Origin: AC-32 sp963788215
Lineage (GTDB): Bacteria > Actinomycetota > Thermoleophilia > Gaiellales > Gaiellaceae
Length of the DNA: 64,000 nt
NCBI GenBank assembly: GCA_963788215.1
Contig: CAWBFX010000010.1
Span: 248,001-312,000, forward strand
Direction of reading: 5' to 3'
How positions within the stretch are numbered: the stretch's first letter is position 1; every line of letters starts with the position of its first letter. Of the stretch, positions 34,611 through 46,312 are shown piece by piece. The notes beneath the pieces were generated by a model. It saw nothing but the letters and a program-made list of their open reading frames with translations. It did no database searches and was not told the origin of the DNA. A program made the position numbers and the translations under genes.

Positions 34611-36025
34611 CGGATGGACTGACCCGGCGGCGCTTCCTCGGGGGAGCTGCCGCTGCGGGCCTGGCGGCCACGGGCCTCTACGAGCTCGTCGACCGCCTCG
34701 CCGCCGCGCCGAAGCGCGGTTTGGCGGCCGTCGGGTCCCGGCGCGAGCAGCACCTGCTCGTCGGGGAGCAGGTCATCACGGACGAGGGGATCGAGGTGAT
34801 CGTCCCGTCGCTTCACCACCGCGTCGTGACGGCGAAGCTGCGCGTCGAGGAAGACCGAGGCTCGCTGCTCGCCGCAAAGCGAGAGCTCGAGGCGGCGCTC
34901 GCGGCCCTCGAGCGGGAGCACGAGCCGGGCCCGAGCGGCCTCGGCGTCACGGTGGCGTGGGGCCTGCCCTACTTCCGCCGCTACGTCTCCGGGGCGGCGC
35001 GTGAGCACATGCCGGTCGACGAGCGCGCTTCGAAGGCCAAGGGCCGCCAGGTGTCGGCGCTGCTCGACGCGCGCCGGTATCCCAGCGACCCGCGCGACAC
35101 GATCCTCGAGGCGAACGACCTCGCGGTCCTGCTGCGCAGCGACTCGCGCGAGCGCGTCGCGGCGGGAGCGCGCCGGATCTTCGACGGGCTCTCGCACCTG
35201 CTCGAGGTCACGAGCGTCCGGAACGGCTTCGCCGGCGGCGGCTTCGGCGGCGGGCCCGGCCTTCCGAAGCAGATGGCGCTCGCGGCGGGCATTCCAGGTG
35301 CGAAGCGGATACCCGACGGCGCCGAGCTCTTCCTCGGCTTCACCTCCACCCAGCGCGCCGCGATGGGGCCCTCGCGGATCGCCAACCTCGAGACGCTCGG
35401 GTACACGAGCCGCAACGCCTACTTCCGTGGCGGGACGCAGATGCACCTCTCGCACATGTACGAGGACCTCGAGGCCTGGTACGACCGCTACGACTACGAC
35501 GAGCGAGTCGCGACCGCCTTCCGTCCCGGCCTTCCCGTTCCCAGCGGAACGCTCACCGTGCGCGAGCACCGCACGAATGCCTACGAGCCGGACCTGCTCG
35601 TGAGCCAGTACCGGCACACAGGCGTGATCGGCCACTCCGCGGCGATCCAGACCGCCTCGCGGCTCCCCGAAGACGTCCGTGGCGCCGACGGGACGCTCTA
35701 CAAGCGCGGCACCGCGGTGCCTCAGCGCGCCGACTTCAACACCCTCGACCACCCGTTCGCGTGGAGCTCGCAGCCGGAGCGGGACGGGATGCGATCCGGC
35801 CCGGCGGCCGGGGTGCACTTCGTCACCTTCCAGCCGACGAGCGACGACTTCGACCGAGTCCGCCTCGCGATGGACGGCGTGCTGCCCGACGGCACGAAGC
35901 TCTACTTCGAGCCCCGCGACCGCGGCCAGGGCTTCAACTCGGTCCTGCGCACCACCCATCGCCAGAACTTCCTCGTGCCGCCGCGCGAGCACAGCTCGTT
36001 CCCGCTGGTCGAGCTCTTGTCGTGA
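34607..36025 (+). CDS. Tat-exported protein, DUF7405/Dyp-peroxidase-like
   Basis: 472 residues with a twin-arginine signal (LTRRRFLGGAAAAGLAATGL). The mature protein has no domain I can name with certainty; TSTQRAAMGPSRIANLETLG, HLSHMYEDLEAWYDRYDYDE, GHSAAIQTASRLP and the end FEPRDRGQGFNSV .. NFLVPPREHSSFPL resemble a family of Tat substrates distantly related to dye-decolorising peroxidases. Tat export fits a cofactor-containing enzyme folded in the cytoplasm. Overlaps of 4 bp on both sides place it in an operon with the lipoprotein and the DUF998 protein. Confidence 0.55.
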   Translation: MTDGLTRRRFLGGAAAAGLAATGLYELVDRLAAAPKRGLAAVGSRREQHLLVGEQVITDEGIEVIVPSLHHRVVTAKLRVEEDRGSLLAAKRELEAALAALEREHEPGPSGLGVTVAWGLPYFRRYVSGAAREHMPVDERASKAKGRQVSALLDARRYPSDPRDTILEANDLAVLLRSDSRERVAAGARRIFDGLSHLLEVTSVRNGFAGGGFGGGPGLPKQMALAAGIPGAKRIPDGAELFLGFTSTQRAAMGPSRIANLETLGYTSRNAYFRGGTQMHLSHMYEDLEAWYDRYDYDERVATAFRPGLPVPSGTLTVREHRTNAYEPDLLVSQYRHTGVIGHSAAIQTASRLPEDVRGADGTLYKRGTAVPQRADFNTLDHPFAWSSQPERDGMRSGPAAGVHFVTFQPTSDDFDRVRLAMDGVLPDGTKLYFEPRDRGQGFNSVLRTTHRQNFLVPPREHSSFPLVELLS

Positions 36026-36657
36026 GCTGCGCCCCAAGAGCGACACCGGCCCTCACCGCCCTCCTCGGCGCCTGCGGAGTGCTCGCCTTCATCACCTTCA
36101 ACGCCGGCTGGGTCCTCGGAGACCTGGCTCAGCGGCCGGCGTTCAGCCCGGCGCGCGACGACATCTCAGATCTCGGCGCGCTGACGGCGAGCAGTCCGTG
36201 GCTCTACAACCAGGTCGCGGCCAACATCTCGGGCGTGCTGGTGATCGCGCTCGGAATCGGTCTCTGGCGCGCGCTCAGTCCGAGCCGCCTCGGCCGCCTC
36301 GGCGCCGCTGCCCTGATTGCGAGCGGCGTCGGCGCGTTCCTGGACGGCATCTTCCGGCTCGATTGCCAGGGGATCGACGCCGGCTGCAGCAACGACTCGT
36401 GGCACTCGCACGCTCACAAGATCGAGTCCGCCTTCACCGTCGCGGCGACGTTTCTCGCCTTCGTCATCCTGGCGCTCGCGTTCCGCCGGATCGCCGAATG
36501 GCGTGGCGCGTGGCTTCCGATGGCGGCGGCCATACCCGCCGTGTTCGCGGCGAACGTCGTCTTCTCTGCGCTCGGTGACGGCGCCGCCACACGCGCGGGC
36601 ACCGTGGTTGTCTTCTCGGCGTTCGGGTTCCTCGGCCTGCGGTTGCTTCGGAGCTGA
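36022..36657 (+). CDS. DUF998-family membrane protein
   Basis: 211 residues with six predicted helices. SPARDDISDLGALTASSPWLYN after helix 1 and FRLDCQGIDAGCSNDSWHSHAHK between helices 3 and 4 are typical of DUF998 membrane proteins, whose role is unknown. GTG 36022 overlaps the stop of the Tat-protein gene, so they are cotranscribed and possibly function together in the membrane. Confidence 0.75.
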   Translation: MSCAPRATPALTALLGACGVLAFITFNAGWVLGDLAQRPAFSPARDDISDLGALTASSPWLYNQVAANISGVLVIALGIGLWRALSPSRLGRLGAAALIASGVGAFLDGIFRLDCQGIDAGCSNDSWHSHAHKIESAFTVAATFLAFVILALAFRRIAEWRGAWLPMAAAIPAVFAANVVFSALGDGAATRAGTVVVFSAFGFLGLRLLRS

Positions 36658-36787
36658 CCGCCGCGCTCGCCGGTGGTTTCGGCGGCAACAAAGCGGAGCA
36701 CAGTTCCGGGGACGCGTTTTCGACCTAGGCGGGCGCCTCCGGCGCCAACCCCTCGCGCGCCGAAGCGCCCGCTGCGAGGAGGCCTTC

Positions 36788-39496
<2,709 letters not shown>

Positions 39497-39585
39497 CAGG
39501 GACAGGAATGCGCCGCCGGTGGAGAGGCGGCCACGGGAGCCCTGAGGCCTCGGCGTCGCGGCGCTGGTTGGCTCTGCCGGCGACC

Positions 39586-39599
39586 GTAAACGGGTTTAC
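39586..39599. promoter_or_regulatory. Palindrome GTAAAC-GG-GTTTAC upstream of the P-type ATPase
   Basis: Perfect 6-bp half-sites 2 bp apart, 76 bp before the ATPase ATG. The dyad and A/T content in a GC-rich intergenic region fit a repressor operator; no regulator is encoded adjacent. Confidence 0.45.
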
Positions 39600-39674
39600 G
39601 CCTGCGGCGAAGTACCGTCAAGTGATGCGGGTCTGCCCGATGTGCGCTGGCGGCGCTACGACGATGATTCTGAG

Positions 39675-42410
39675 ATGAGGACCAACGGAGCAACGGCGAT
39701 CGCCCGGGACCCACCGGCCGACGCGCGCGAGGACCCGGCCCAGCTCTTCCTGGAGTTGCGCAGCTCGCCCGAAGGCCTGTCGGGCCGCGAGGCCGCGAGG
39801 CGGCTCGAGGCGTACGGCCCCAACGAGCTGGAGCGCCGCGGAGGCCCAACCTGGCCGAGGCAGGTGCTGGCGCAGCTGATCCATCCGCTCGCGCTTCTCC
39901 TCTGGCTCGCGGCGGCGCTTGCCTTCGCAGCCGGAACGCCGATTCTCGGGGAGGCGATCATCGCGGTCGTCCTCCTGAACGCCGCCTTTGCGTTCGCGCA
40001 GGAGCGGCAGGCCGAGCGGGCGATCGAGGCTCTGCGCACCTACCTGCCGCAGCAGGCGAGCGTCCTGCGGGACGGCCGGGCTCAGGAGGTCGAGGCGAGG
40101 GAGCTCGTCCCCGGCGATGTGCTGCTCCTCTCGGAAGGCGACCGCGTCTCGGCCGACGCGCGGCTGCTCGAAGGGGCGCTCGAGGTCGATCTCTCGACGC
40201 TGACGGGCGAGTCGCAGCCGGTCTACCGCTCGGCGGAGTTCGTGGACGAGACCGGCCCGGTGCTGGAGGCGCGCGACGTCGTGTTCAGCGGCTCGAGCTG
40301 CGTCGGCGGCGAGGCGAAGGCGCTGATCGTCTCGACCGGGATGCAGACCGAGCTCGGCCGGATCGCGGCCCTGACCGAGCGCGTCAAGGTCGACCCGAGC
40401 CCGCTCGAGCAGCAGGTCCGCCGGGTCGCGTGGCTGATCGCGCTCGTGGCCGTTGTCGTAGGGCTCGCGTTCCTGCCGATCGGCTACTTCGCGGCCGGCC
40501 TGTCGCTCACGGATGCGGCGACCTTCGCGATCGGCCTGATCGTCGCCAACGTGCCCGAGGGATTGCTGCCGACGATCACGCTCGCGCTGGCCGTCGGCGT
40601 GGCGACCCTCGCCCGCCGCGGCGCGCTCGTCAAGCGGCTGAGCGCCGTCGAGACGCTCGGCTCGGCCGGCGTGATCTGCACGGACAAGACCGGAACGCTG
40701 ACGGAGAACCGGATGCGCGCCATGCGCGTCTGGACGCCGCTCGGGGAGCTCGATCTCGAAGCAGGGGCGGTGGCCGCCGACGGCAACCCGGTGCTGGTGC
40801 TGCTCGGGCGCGCGATCGCCTCGTGCTCGTCCGCGGAGCTCGCCGGCGAGCCGAGCAAGTCACGCGGCGAGGCAACCGAGATCGGGATGCTCGAGACCGC
40901 GCGCGCCCTCGGGATAGACGTCGAGGTGCGCCGCCGCGAGCGCGCGCGGCGCAAGCTCTATCGGTTCGACCCGAAGCTCCGGCTGATGTCGACCGTGGAC
41001 GAGCGGGCCGACGGCACGCTCACGGTCCATGCGAAGGGCGCGCCGGAGGAGGTGCTCGCCCGCTCGGTCGCGATCGGCGGCCTCGAGAACCACCGCCCGA
41101 TCACGGCGGCCGACCGCGCCGAGGTGCTTCAGGTACTCGACTCCTACGCAAAGCAGGGCCTGCGCGTGCTGGCGGTGGCCCGCCGCCGGCTCCCCGACGG
41201 CGCCGCGCCGCCGCAGCGCAGGGAGGACGCCGAGACGGAGCTCTGCCTGCTGGGGCTCGTGGCTCTGTTCGACCCGCCCCGGCCGCAGGTTGCCGAGGCG
41301 GTCGCGCGCTGCCACAGCGCAGGCATCCGGATCGTCGTCATCACCGGCGACTACGGCCCGACCGCGGCCCAGATCGCCCAGCGCGTCGGCATCGCACGCA
41401 ACGGAGCCCACGTCGTCACCGGCGAGGAGCTGGAGGCGATGAGCGAGGACGAGCTCGACGCTCTCCTGCGCGGCGGCGAGGAGTTGATCTTCGCGCGCAG
41501 CTCGCCCGAGGCGAAGCTCCGGATCACGGACGCGCTGCAGGCGGAGGGACACGTCGTCGCGATGACGGGCGACGGTGTCAACGACGCGCCGGCGCTGCGG
41601 CGGGCCGACATCGGCGTCGCGATGGGCGTGGCGGGCACGGACGTCGCGCGCGAGGCGTCGACGATGGTGCTCACCGACGACAACTTCGCGACCATCGTCG
41701 CCGCGGTCGAAGCCGGGCGTCAGGTCTTCGACAACGTCCGCAAGTTCATCCTCTACATCTTCGCCCACGCCACCCCGGAGGTCGTGCCGTTCCTCGTCTT
41801 CGCGCTCTCGGGCGGGGCCATTCCGCTGCCGCTGACGGTCCTTCAAATCCTGGCGATCGACCTCGGGACGGAGATCCTGCCGGCGCTCGCGCTGGGGCGG
41901 GAGCCGCCGGAGCCGGGGCTGATGGCGCGCGCGCCGCGCCCGCGCTCGGAAGGCGTGATCAGGGGCTCACTGCTCAGGCGCGCCTGGCTCTTCCTCGGGC
42001 TGATCGAGGCGGCTCTGGTCCTCTTCGGCTTCTTCTTCGTCCTCATCGGCGCGGGCTGGCACCTGAACGACGTCGTGTCGGCCGGGAGCCCGCTCCACGG
42101 CGCCTACCTGCGCGCCACCACGATGACGTTCGCCGGGATCGTCGCCTGCCAGATCGGCACGGCGATCGCAGCGCGAACAGAACGCGCGTCGCTCCGCTCG
42201 GTCGGCTTCTTCACCAACCGCCTGCTGCTCTGGGGGATTGCCTCGGAGATCGTCTTCGCCGCAGCGGTCATCTTCGTGCCCGTGCTGCAGGACGTCTTCG
42301 GAACCACTGCGCTGAAGCCGGTCGATCTGGCAGTGCTGGCGCCGTTCCCGCTGATCGTCTGGGGCGCGGACGAGCTGCGTCGCCTCGTCCTGCGCTCGCG
42401 GCAGTCGTAG
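39675..42410 (+). CDS. P-type cation-transporting ATPase (P2 type)
   Basis: 911 residues. Actuator motif LTGES (near 176), phosphorylation motif DKTGTLTENRM (near 336), nucleotide-binding KGAPEE, and hinge TGDGVNDAPAL (near 630) are intact; ten membrane helices are predicted. The M4 motif VANVPEGLLPTITLAL resembles Na+/K+ and Ca2+ ATPases, so the likely cargo is Ca2+ or Na+, not heavy metals (no CPx motif). ATG 39675 was chosen over GTG 39642. It is convergent with the RsbR-N gene, 4 bp apart. Confidence 0.9.
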   Translation: MRTNGATAIARDPPADAREDPAQLFLELRSSPEGLSGREAARRLEAYGPNELERRGGPTWPRQVLAQLIHPLALLLWLAAALAFAAGTPILGEAIIAVVLLNAAFAFAQERQAERAIEALRTYLPQQASVLRDGRAQEVEARELVPGDVLLLSEGDRVSADARLLEGALEVDLSTLTGESQPVYRSAEFVDETGPVLEARDVVFSGSSCVGGEAKALIVSTGMQTELGRIAALTERVKVDPSPLEQQVRRVAWLIALVAVVVGLAFLPIGYFAAGLSLTDAATFAIGLIVANVPEGLLPTITLALAVGVATLARRGALVKRLSAVETLGSAGVICTDKTGTLTENRMRAMRVWTPLGELDLEAGAVAADGNPVLVLLGRAIASCSSAELAGEPSKSRGEATEIGMLETARALGIDVEVRRRERARRKLYRFDPKLRLMSTVDERADGTLTVHAKGAPEEVLARSVAIGGLENHRPITAADRAEVLQVLDSYAKQGLRVLAVARRRLPDGAAPPQRREDAETELCLLGLVALFDPPRPQVAEAVARCHSAGIRIVVITGDYGPTAAQIAQRVGIARNGAHVVTGEELEAMSEDELDALLRGGEELIFARSSPEAKLRITDALQAEGHVVAMTGDGVNDAPALRRADIGVAMGVAGTDVAREASTMVLTDDNFATIVAAVEAGRQVFDNVRKFILYIFAHATPEVVPFLVFALSGGAIPLPLTVLQILAIDLGTEILPALALGREPPEPGLMARAPRPRSEGVIRGSLLRRAWLFLGLIEAALVLFGFFFVLIGAGWHLNDVVSAGSPLHGAYLRATTMTFAGIVACQIGTAIAARTERASLRSVGFFTNRLLLWGIASEIVFAAAVIFVPVLQDVFGTTALKPVDLAVLAPFPLIVWGADELRRLVLRSRQS

Positions 42411-42414
42411 CCGG

Positions 42415-42873
42415 CTAGAGGCCCTCGGTGCCGGTGAAGAGCGCCCGCAGGTCGAGTGACGGCGCCTGGTTCTTCGCGGCGAGGGAGACGTACCTGCGCG
42501 CGAGCGCGTCCTTACCGCAGCCGAGGACAGTGCTGACGGATCCCAGTGCCTCGGCGAGTTGCGCCGGCTCGAGGGTCTCGAGCGCCCGGGCCCACGTCGC
42601 CTCCTCGAGGGCGTTGAAGGCGGTCTGCACTTCCTGGAGGTCGTAGCCCGCGGCGAACCGCTCCTCTGCGACGGTCTGGGCGTGCTCGACCATCGCCGTG
42701 AGATCGCGACGAGCGAGCGCATCGACCAGGCGGTCGAACAGCGCCTCGAGCCGCCGGCTGACCTCAGCCTCGCCCGCCGATTCGTAGTGCTGCGCGGCCA
42801 TCCGGCCGAGCCCCGCCTGCGCGGCGCCGATAATCGCGCCGCGCTCGCTCTCGAGGAACTCGACTGTGTCCAT
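42415..42873 (-). CDS. RsbR N-terminal-like (RsbRD_N) stress-sensor protein
   Basis: 152 all-helical residues: VSRRLEALFDRLVDALARRD, then RFAAGYDLQEVQTAFNALEEATW, the conserved block of the RsbR-type N-terminal domain that senses stress in stressosomes. No STAS domain is fused, so it may act as a stand-alone sensor or adaptor. ATG 42873 was preferred to ATG 42885 because TATGCT (complement of 42881-42886) would then be an exact leaderless -10 box, 7 nt upstream. Neighbours ClpC and Hsp20 support a stress role. Confidence 0.7.
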   Translation of the reverse strand: MDTVEFLESERGAIIGAAQAGLGRMAAQHYESAGEAEVSRRLEALFDRLVDALARRDLTAMVEHAQTVAEERFAAGYDLQEVQTAFNALEEATWARALETLEPAQLAEALGSVSTVLGCGKDALARRYVSLAAKNQAPSLDLRALFTGTEGL

Positions 42874-43002
42874 CCACAAGAGCATACGAGGCCGTCAGGG
42901 CTGGAACCGGCGGAAAAGCCGCAAGCCGATCCGGGTGCCACCGGATGCGGGCCTGCGGGGCAGGCGCGACCATTCGGGGCGACCCTGAAGGGAGGTGAAA
43001 CC

Positions 43003-43425
43003 ATGACCACGATGCTCAAGTGGTCGCCCTTCCAGGAGCTCGACTCGATGGAGCGCCGGATGCGGCGGATGTTCGAGGACGTCGGGTTCGCACCGATCCT
43101 GCCGCCCGCAGCCGACATCTACGAAACCGAGAACGAGTTCGTGATGGAGGTCGAGGTTCCGGGCTACGAGGAGAAAGAGCTCGGGATCGACATCTTCGAT
43201 CACACCGTGAGGGTGACGGGCGAGCGCAAGGAGGCGAAGGATGAGAAAGAGAAGTCCTTCCACCTGCGCGAGCGGCTCGAGCAAAAGTTCGAGCGCCGTT
43301 TCGAGCTGCCGGTCGAGGCCGACACCGAGCATGTCCGTGCGACATTCGGCATGGGCGTGCTCGAGGTGCACGCGCCGAAGCTCGCGATCTCGAAGCCTCA
43401 GAAGGTCGAGATCACGAAGGCGTGA
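43003..43425 (+). CDS. Hsp20 small heat-shock protein
   Basis: 140 residues. The alpha-crystallin domain is clear: PPAADIYETENEFVMEVEVPGYEEKEL, HTVRVTGERKEA, FERRFELPVEADTEHVRATFGMGVLEVHAPK. The N-terminal arm (MLKWSPFQELDSMERRMRRMF) is typical of the actinobacterial Hsp18 group. It holds unfolding proteins without ATP. GGGAGGTGA lies 5 nt before ATG 43003. A strong terminator follows. Confidence 0.95.
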   Translation: MTTMLKWSPFQELDSMERRMRRMFEDVGFAPILPPAADIYETENEFVMEVEVPGYEEKELGIDIFDHTVRVTGERKEAKDEKEKSFHLRERLEQKFERRFELPVEADTEHVRATFGMGVLEVHAPKLAISKPQKVEITKA

Positions 43426-43432
43426 TTCTCGG

Positions 43433-43463
43433 GAGCCGGGGCGGCGGAATCCCGCCCCGGCTC
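43433..43463 (+). terminator. Intrinsic terminator of hsp20
   Basis: GAGCCGGGGCGG / CCGCCCCGGCTC make a perfect 12-bp stem with a 7-nt loop, followed by TTACTTTCT. Confidence 0.85.
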
Positions 43464-43544
43464 TTACTTTCTGCGTAGTTCGCCGAAACCCGCATCAGCG
43501 AGCGGGCCGATGCGGCCGGACGCAGGCGGGCGGAACATGGCGGT

Positions 43545-44162
43545 GTGAGCACACGACCGGTTCCTCGCGATCACGAAGACCTTGTGGAGATCTCGACGGA
43601 GGCGCCCATCTGGGAGCGGTTCTTCACGGTCGCGCCGCTTGTCATCGTCGCCACGAAGGAGGGCGACGATTACAACCTGGCGCCGAAGCATCTCGCCATG
43701 CCGCTCGGCTGGCAGAACTACTTCGGCTTCGTCTGCAGTCCGTCCCACGCGACGTATCGCAACCTCGAGGCCCACCCGGAGTTCACCGTCAGCTTCCCGG
43801 GCGCCGACCGGATCCTGCCCACGTCCCTGGCCGCCGGCGCGCGCCTCGCCGACCGCTCCAAGCCGACGCTCGCGGCCGTTCCGGTCTTCCCGGCCCGCGA
43901 GGTCGACGGCGTGCTCGTCGAGGGCTGCAGGCTCTACCTGGAGTGCGCGCTCGACCGCGTGCTCGACGGCTTCGGCGAGAACAGCCTGATCGTCGGGCGC
44001 ATCGTTGCCGCGTCGGCGTCGCGCTCGGCGCTCCGTGGCCACGACGTCGACGATGCGGACCTCCTCCACGAGCTCGGCTTGCTCGTCTACCTCGCACCGG
44101 GACGTCTGGCGGAGGTACGCGAGACGCACGCGTTTCCGTTCCCGACCGACTTCCGGCGCTAG
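43545..44162 (+). CDS. Flavin reductase-like (FMN-binding split barrel) protein
   Basis: 205 residues of the flavin reductase/split-barrel fold: FFTVAPLVIVATKEGDDYNLAPKHLAM, FGFVCSPSHATYRNLEAHPEFTVSFP and ENSLIVGRIVAASA match the FMN-binding strands. Members reduce FMN or use it as a bound cofactor. It lies 2 bp before the M20/ATP-grasp gene, so the two are likely translated from one mRNA, but no obvious chemical link is seen. Confidence 0.75.
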   Translation: MSTRPVPRDHEDLVEISTEAPIWERFFTVAPLVIVATKEGDDYNLAPKHLAMPLGWQNYFGFVCSPSHATYRNLEAHPEFTVSFPGADRILPTSLAAGARLADRSKPTLAAVPVFPAREVDGVLVEGCRLYLECALDRVLDGFGENSLIVGRIVAASASRSALRGHDVDDADLLHELGLLVYLAPGRLAEVRETHAFPFPTDFRR

Positions 44163-44164
44163 CG

Positions 44165-46267
44165 ATGCAGGTCGACCGGGGCCGGCTGTTGCTCGCCTGG
44201 CTCGAGGAGCACGAGCCGGAGATCGTCGCGCTGCTGGAGCGGCTCGTCCGCGCCGAGTCGCCTTCGACGGATCCCGGTTCGCAGCAAGGCGCGTTCTCGA
44301 TCCTCGCCGCGGAGCTCGCCGCCATGGACTATCTCGTTCGTCCGGTGCGCGGCTTCGCGACCGGCGACCACCTCTACGCGCGGCCTCGCTCGCGGCGCCG
44401 CGGCGCGCCGTTCCAGCTCGTCGTCGGGCACATGGACACGGTCTGGCCGCTCGGGACGCTCGAAGAGATGCCGGTTCGGAAGGACGGGGACAGGTTCTTC
44501 GGACCCGGGACGCACGACATGAAGGCCGGCCTGGTGCAGCTCGTGTTCGCGCTGCGGGCGCTGCGGGAGCTCGGCCTGGACACCTCGGTCACGCCGGTCG
44601 TCCTCGTGAACAGCGACGAAGAGATTGGCAGTACCGACTCGGAGCGCGTGATCAGGGCACTGGCCCGCAGCGCCGAGCGCGCCCTCGTGCTCGAAGCCGG
44701 CGAAGGTGGACGCGGGCGGCTGAAGATCGCGCGCAAGGGCGCGGGCCGCTTCGAGCTGACCGTTCGCGGTCGCGCCTCGCATGTTGGCACGAGCTTCGAA
44801 GAGGGAGTGAGCGCCATCCTCGAGCTCGCCGAGCAGGTGCCGCGGCTGTTCGCGCTCAACGACTCGAAGCGGGGCATCACGGTCAACGTCGGCACTGTCG
44901 ACGGCGGCCTGCGGCCGAACGTGGTCGCGCCGGAGGCGACCGCGACCATCGGCATTCGCGTGCCCACCGCCGCGGCCGAGGCGGAAGTCGAGCACGCGAT
45001 TCGGGCGCTCCAGCCCACCCTCGAGGGAAGCTCGCTCGAAGTCGCGGGCAGGGGAGGCCGGCCGCCGATGGAGCCGACGCCCCGCAACCGTGAGCTGCTC
45101 GCGACGGCGCAGCGTCTGGGGCGCGAGCTCGGCCTGGAGCTCGAGGACGCGGGGCTCGTCGGCGGAGCCTCGGATGCGAACACGACCAGCCTCTACACGG
45201 CCACGCTCGACGGGCTGGGCCCGGTCGGCGACGGCGGCCACGCGCGTGACGAGCACGTCAGCATTCCGAGCATCGCCGAGCGCGCCGCCCTGCTGGCGCT
45301 GCTGCTGCTCGAGCCCGCGAGTGAGCCGGGCCGGGCCAAGCGCGGAAGACGGGAGCCGCGCATGCTGGTTGCGGCCGAGGACACCAACGAGACGAGCGGC
45401 TTGCTCGTGGACGCCTGGCGCGAGCGCGGCTTCGAGACCGAGCTCGTGTCACCCTGTCACCTGCGCGCCGCCTTGGAGCCGGGGGACAGCGTGCTGGCGC
45501 GGCTCGACGTCCTGCCGACGCTCGACGGAGTCGAACCGGGGTTGCTCGAGCTGCTGCTGCTCGAACGCGCCGGTGTCCCCGTCCTCAATCCCGTCGCGAC
45601 GCTCTTGGAGGCACACGACAAGCTCCGGACTGCGCAGATGCTCGTGCGAGCACGTCTGCCGCACCCGTGGACGCTGCATCTGGCGCCGGGGCGCGACGTG
45701 CCCCTGCTGGTGGGTCCCGTCGTGCTGAAGCCGCGGTTCGGAAGTTGGGGCACGGACGTCTTCCGCTGCGACACCCCCGCGGAGCTGCGGCGCCGGCTTC
45801 GGGAAGTGCGGGCGAGACCGTGGTTCAGGCGCCACGGTGCGCTTCTGCAGGAGCTCGTCGTCCCGCGCGGCTACGACCTGCGCGTCATCGTCGCCCGCGG
45901 CGCGGTCGTCGGGGCCATTGAGCGTGTCGCCGCGCCCGGCGAGTGGCGGACGAACATCTCCCTGGGAGGAACGCGACGGCCGTGCGTGCCGTCGGCGCAG
46001 GCCTCTGCGCTGGCGGAGGCTGCCGCAGCGTCACTCGGCGCCGGTCTCGTCGGCGTCGACCTGCTCCCGGTCGACGACGGCTACGTGATCGTGGAGCTCA
46101 ACGCGGCCGTCGAGTTCGACCAGGGCTACTCCCTTCCGGGAGCGGACGTGTATGCCGATGCGGCCCGTGCGCTGGGCCTGCCGGCTTCTCGTTTTGGGTC
46201 GGAGCGGCCGGCCGAGTCGCGTAGGCCTGAGCTCGTGACCAGGCCGTCAGCGCATCAGCTCGTGTGA
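44165..46267 (+). CDS. Fused M20 metallopeptidase (CPG2-like) and LysX/RimK-type ATP-grasp ligase
   Basis: One 700-residue open frame. Residues 1-395 are an M20 peptidase close to glutamate carboxypeptidase: VGHMDTVWPLG (zinc His88), FGPGTHDMKAG (bridging Asp), VNSDEEIGS (Glu pair), RASHVGTSFEEGV. Residues 400-690 are ATP-grasp: VLKPRFGSWGTDVF, YDLRVIVARGAVVGAI, EWRTNISLGG and VIVELNAAVEFDQG, like LysX/ArgX and RimK. The linker is about 15 residues with no stop. M400 (ATG 45362) has GGGAG 6 nt upstream, so the ligase could also be made alone. Making and breaking an amide bond in one chain suggests amino-acid tagging or side-chain tailing; no LysW-like carrier is visible. Confidence 0.8.
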   Translation: MQVDRGRLLLAWLEEHEPEIVALLERLVRAESPSTDPGSQQGAFSILAAELAAMDYLVRPVRGFATGDHLYARPRSRRRGAPFQLVVGHMDTVWPLGTLEEMPVRKDGDRFFGPGTHDMKAGLVQLVFALRALRELGLDTSVTPVVLVNSDEEIGSTDSERVIRALARSAERALVLEAGEGGRGRLKIARKGAGRFELTVRGRASHVGTSFEEGVSAILELAEQVPRLFALNDSKRGITVNVGTVDGGLRPNVVAPEATATIGIRVPTAAAEAEVEHAIRALQPTLEGSSLEVAGRGGRPPMEPTPRNRELLATAQRLGRELGLELEDAGLVGGASDANTTSLYTATLDGLGPVGDGGHARDEHVSIPSIAERAALLALLLLEPASEPGRAKRGRREPRMLVAAEDTNETSGLLVDAWRERGFETELVSPCHLRAALEPGDSVLARLDVLPTLDGVEPGLLELLLLERAGVPVLNPVATLLEAHDKLRTAQMLVRARLPHPWTLHLAPGRDVPLLVGPVVLKPRFGSWGTDVFRCDTPAELRRRLREVRARPWFRRHGALLQELVVPRGYDLRVIVARGAVVGAIERVAAPGEWRTNISLGGTRRPCVPSAQASALAEAAAASLGAGLVGVDLLPVDDGYVIVELNAAVEFDQGYSLPGADVYADAARALGLPASRFGSERPAESRRPELVTRPSAHQLV

Positions 46268-46312
46268 GCAGCCGGTCGAGCCGTCCCTTCCGGGAGATGT
46301 AGCTCGTCGGCA

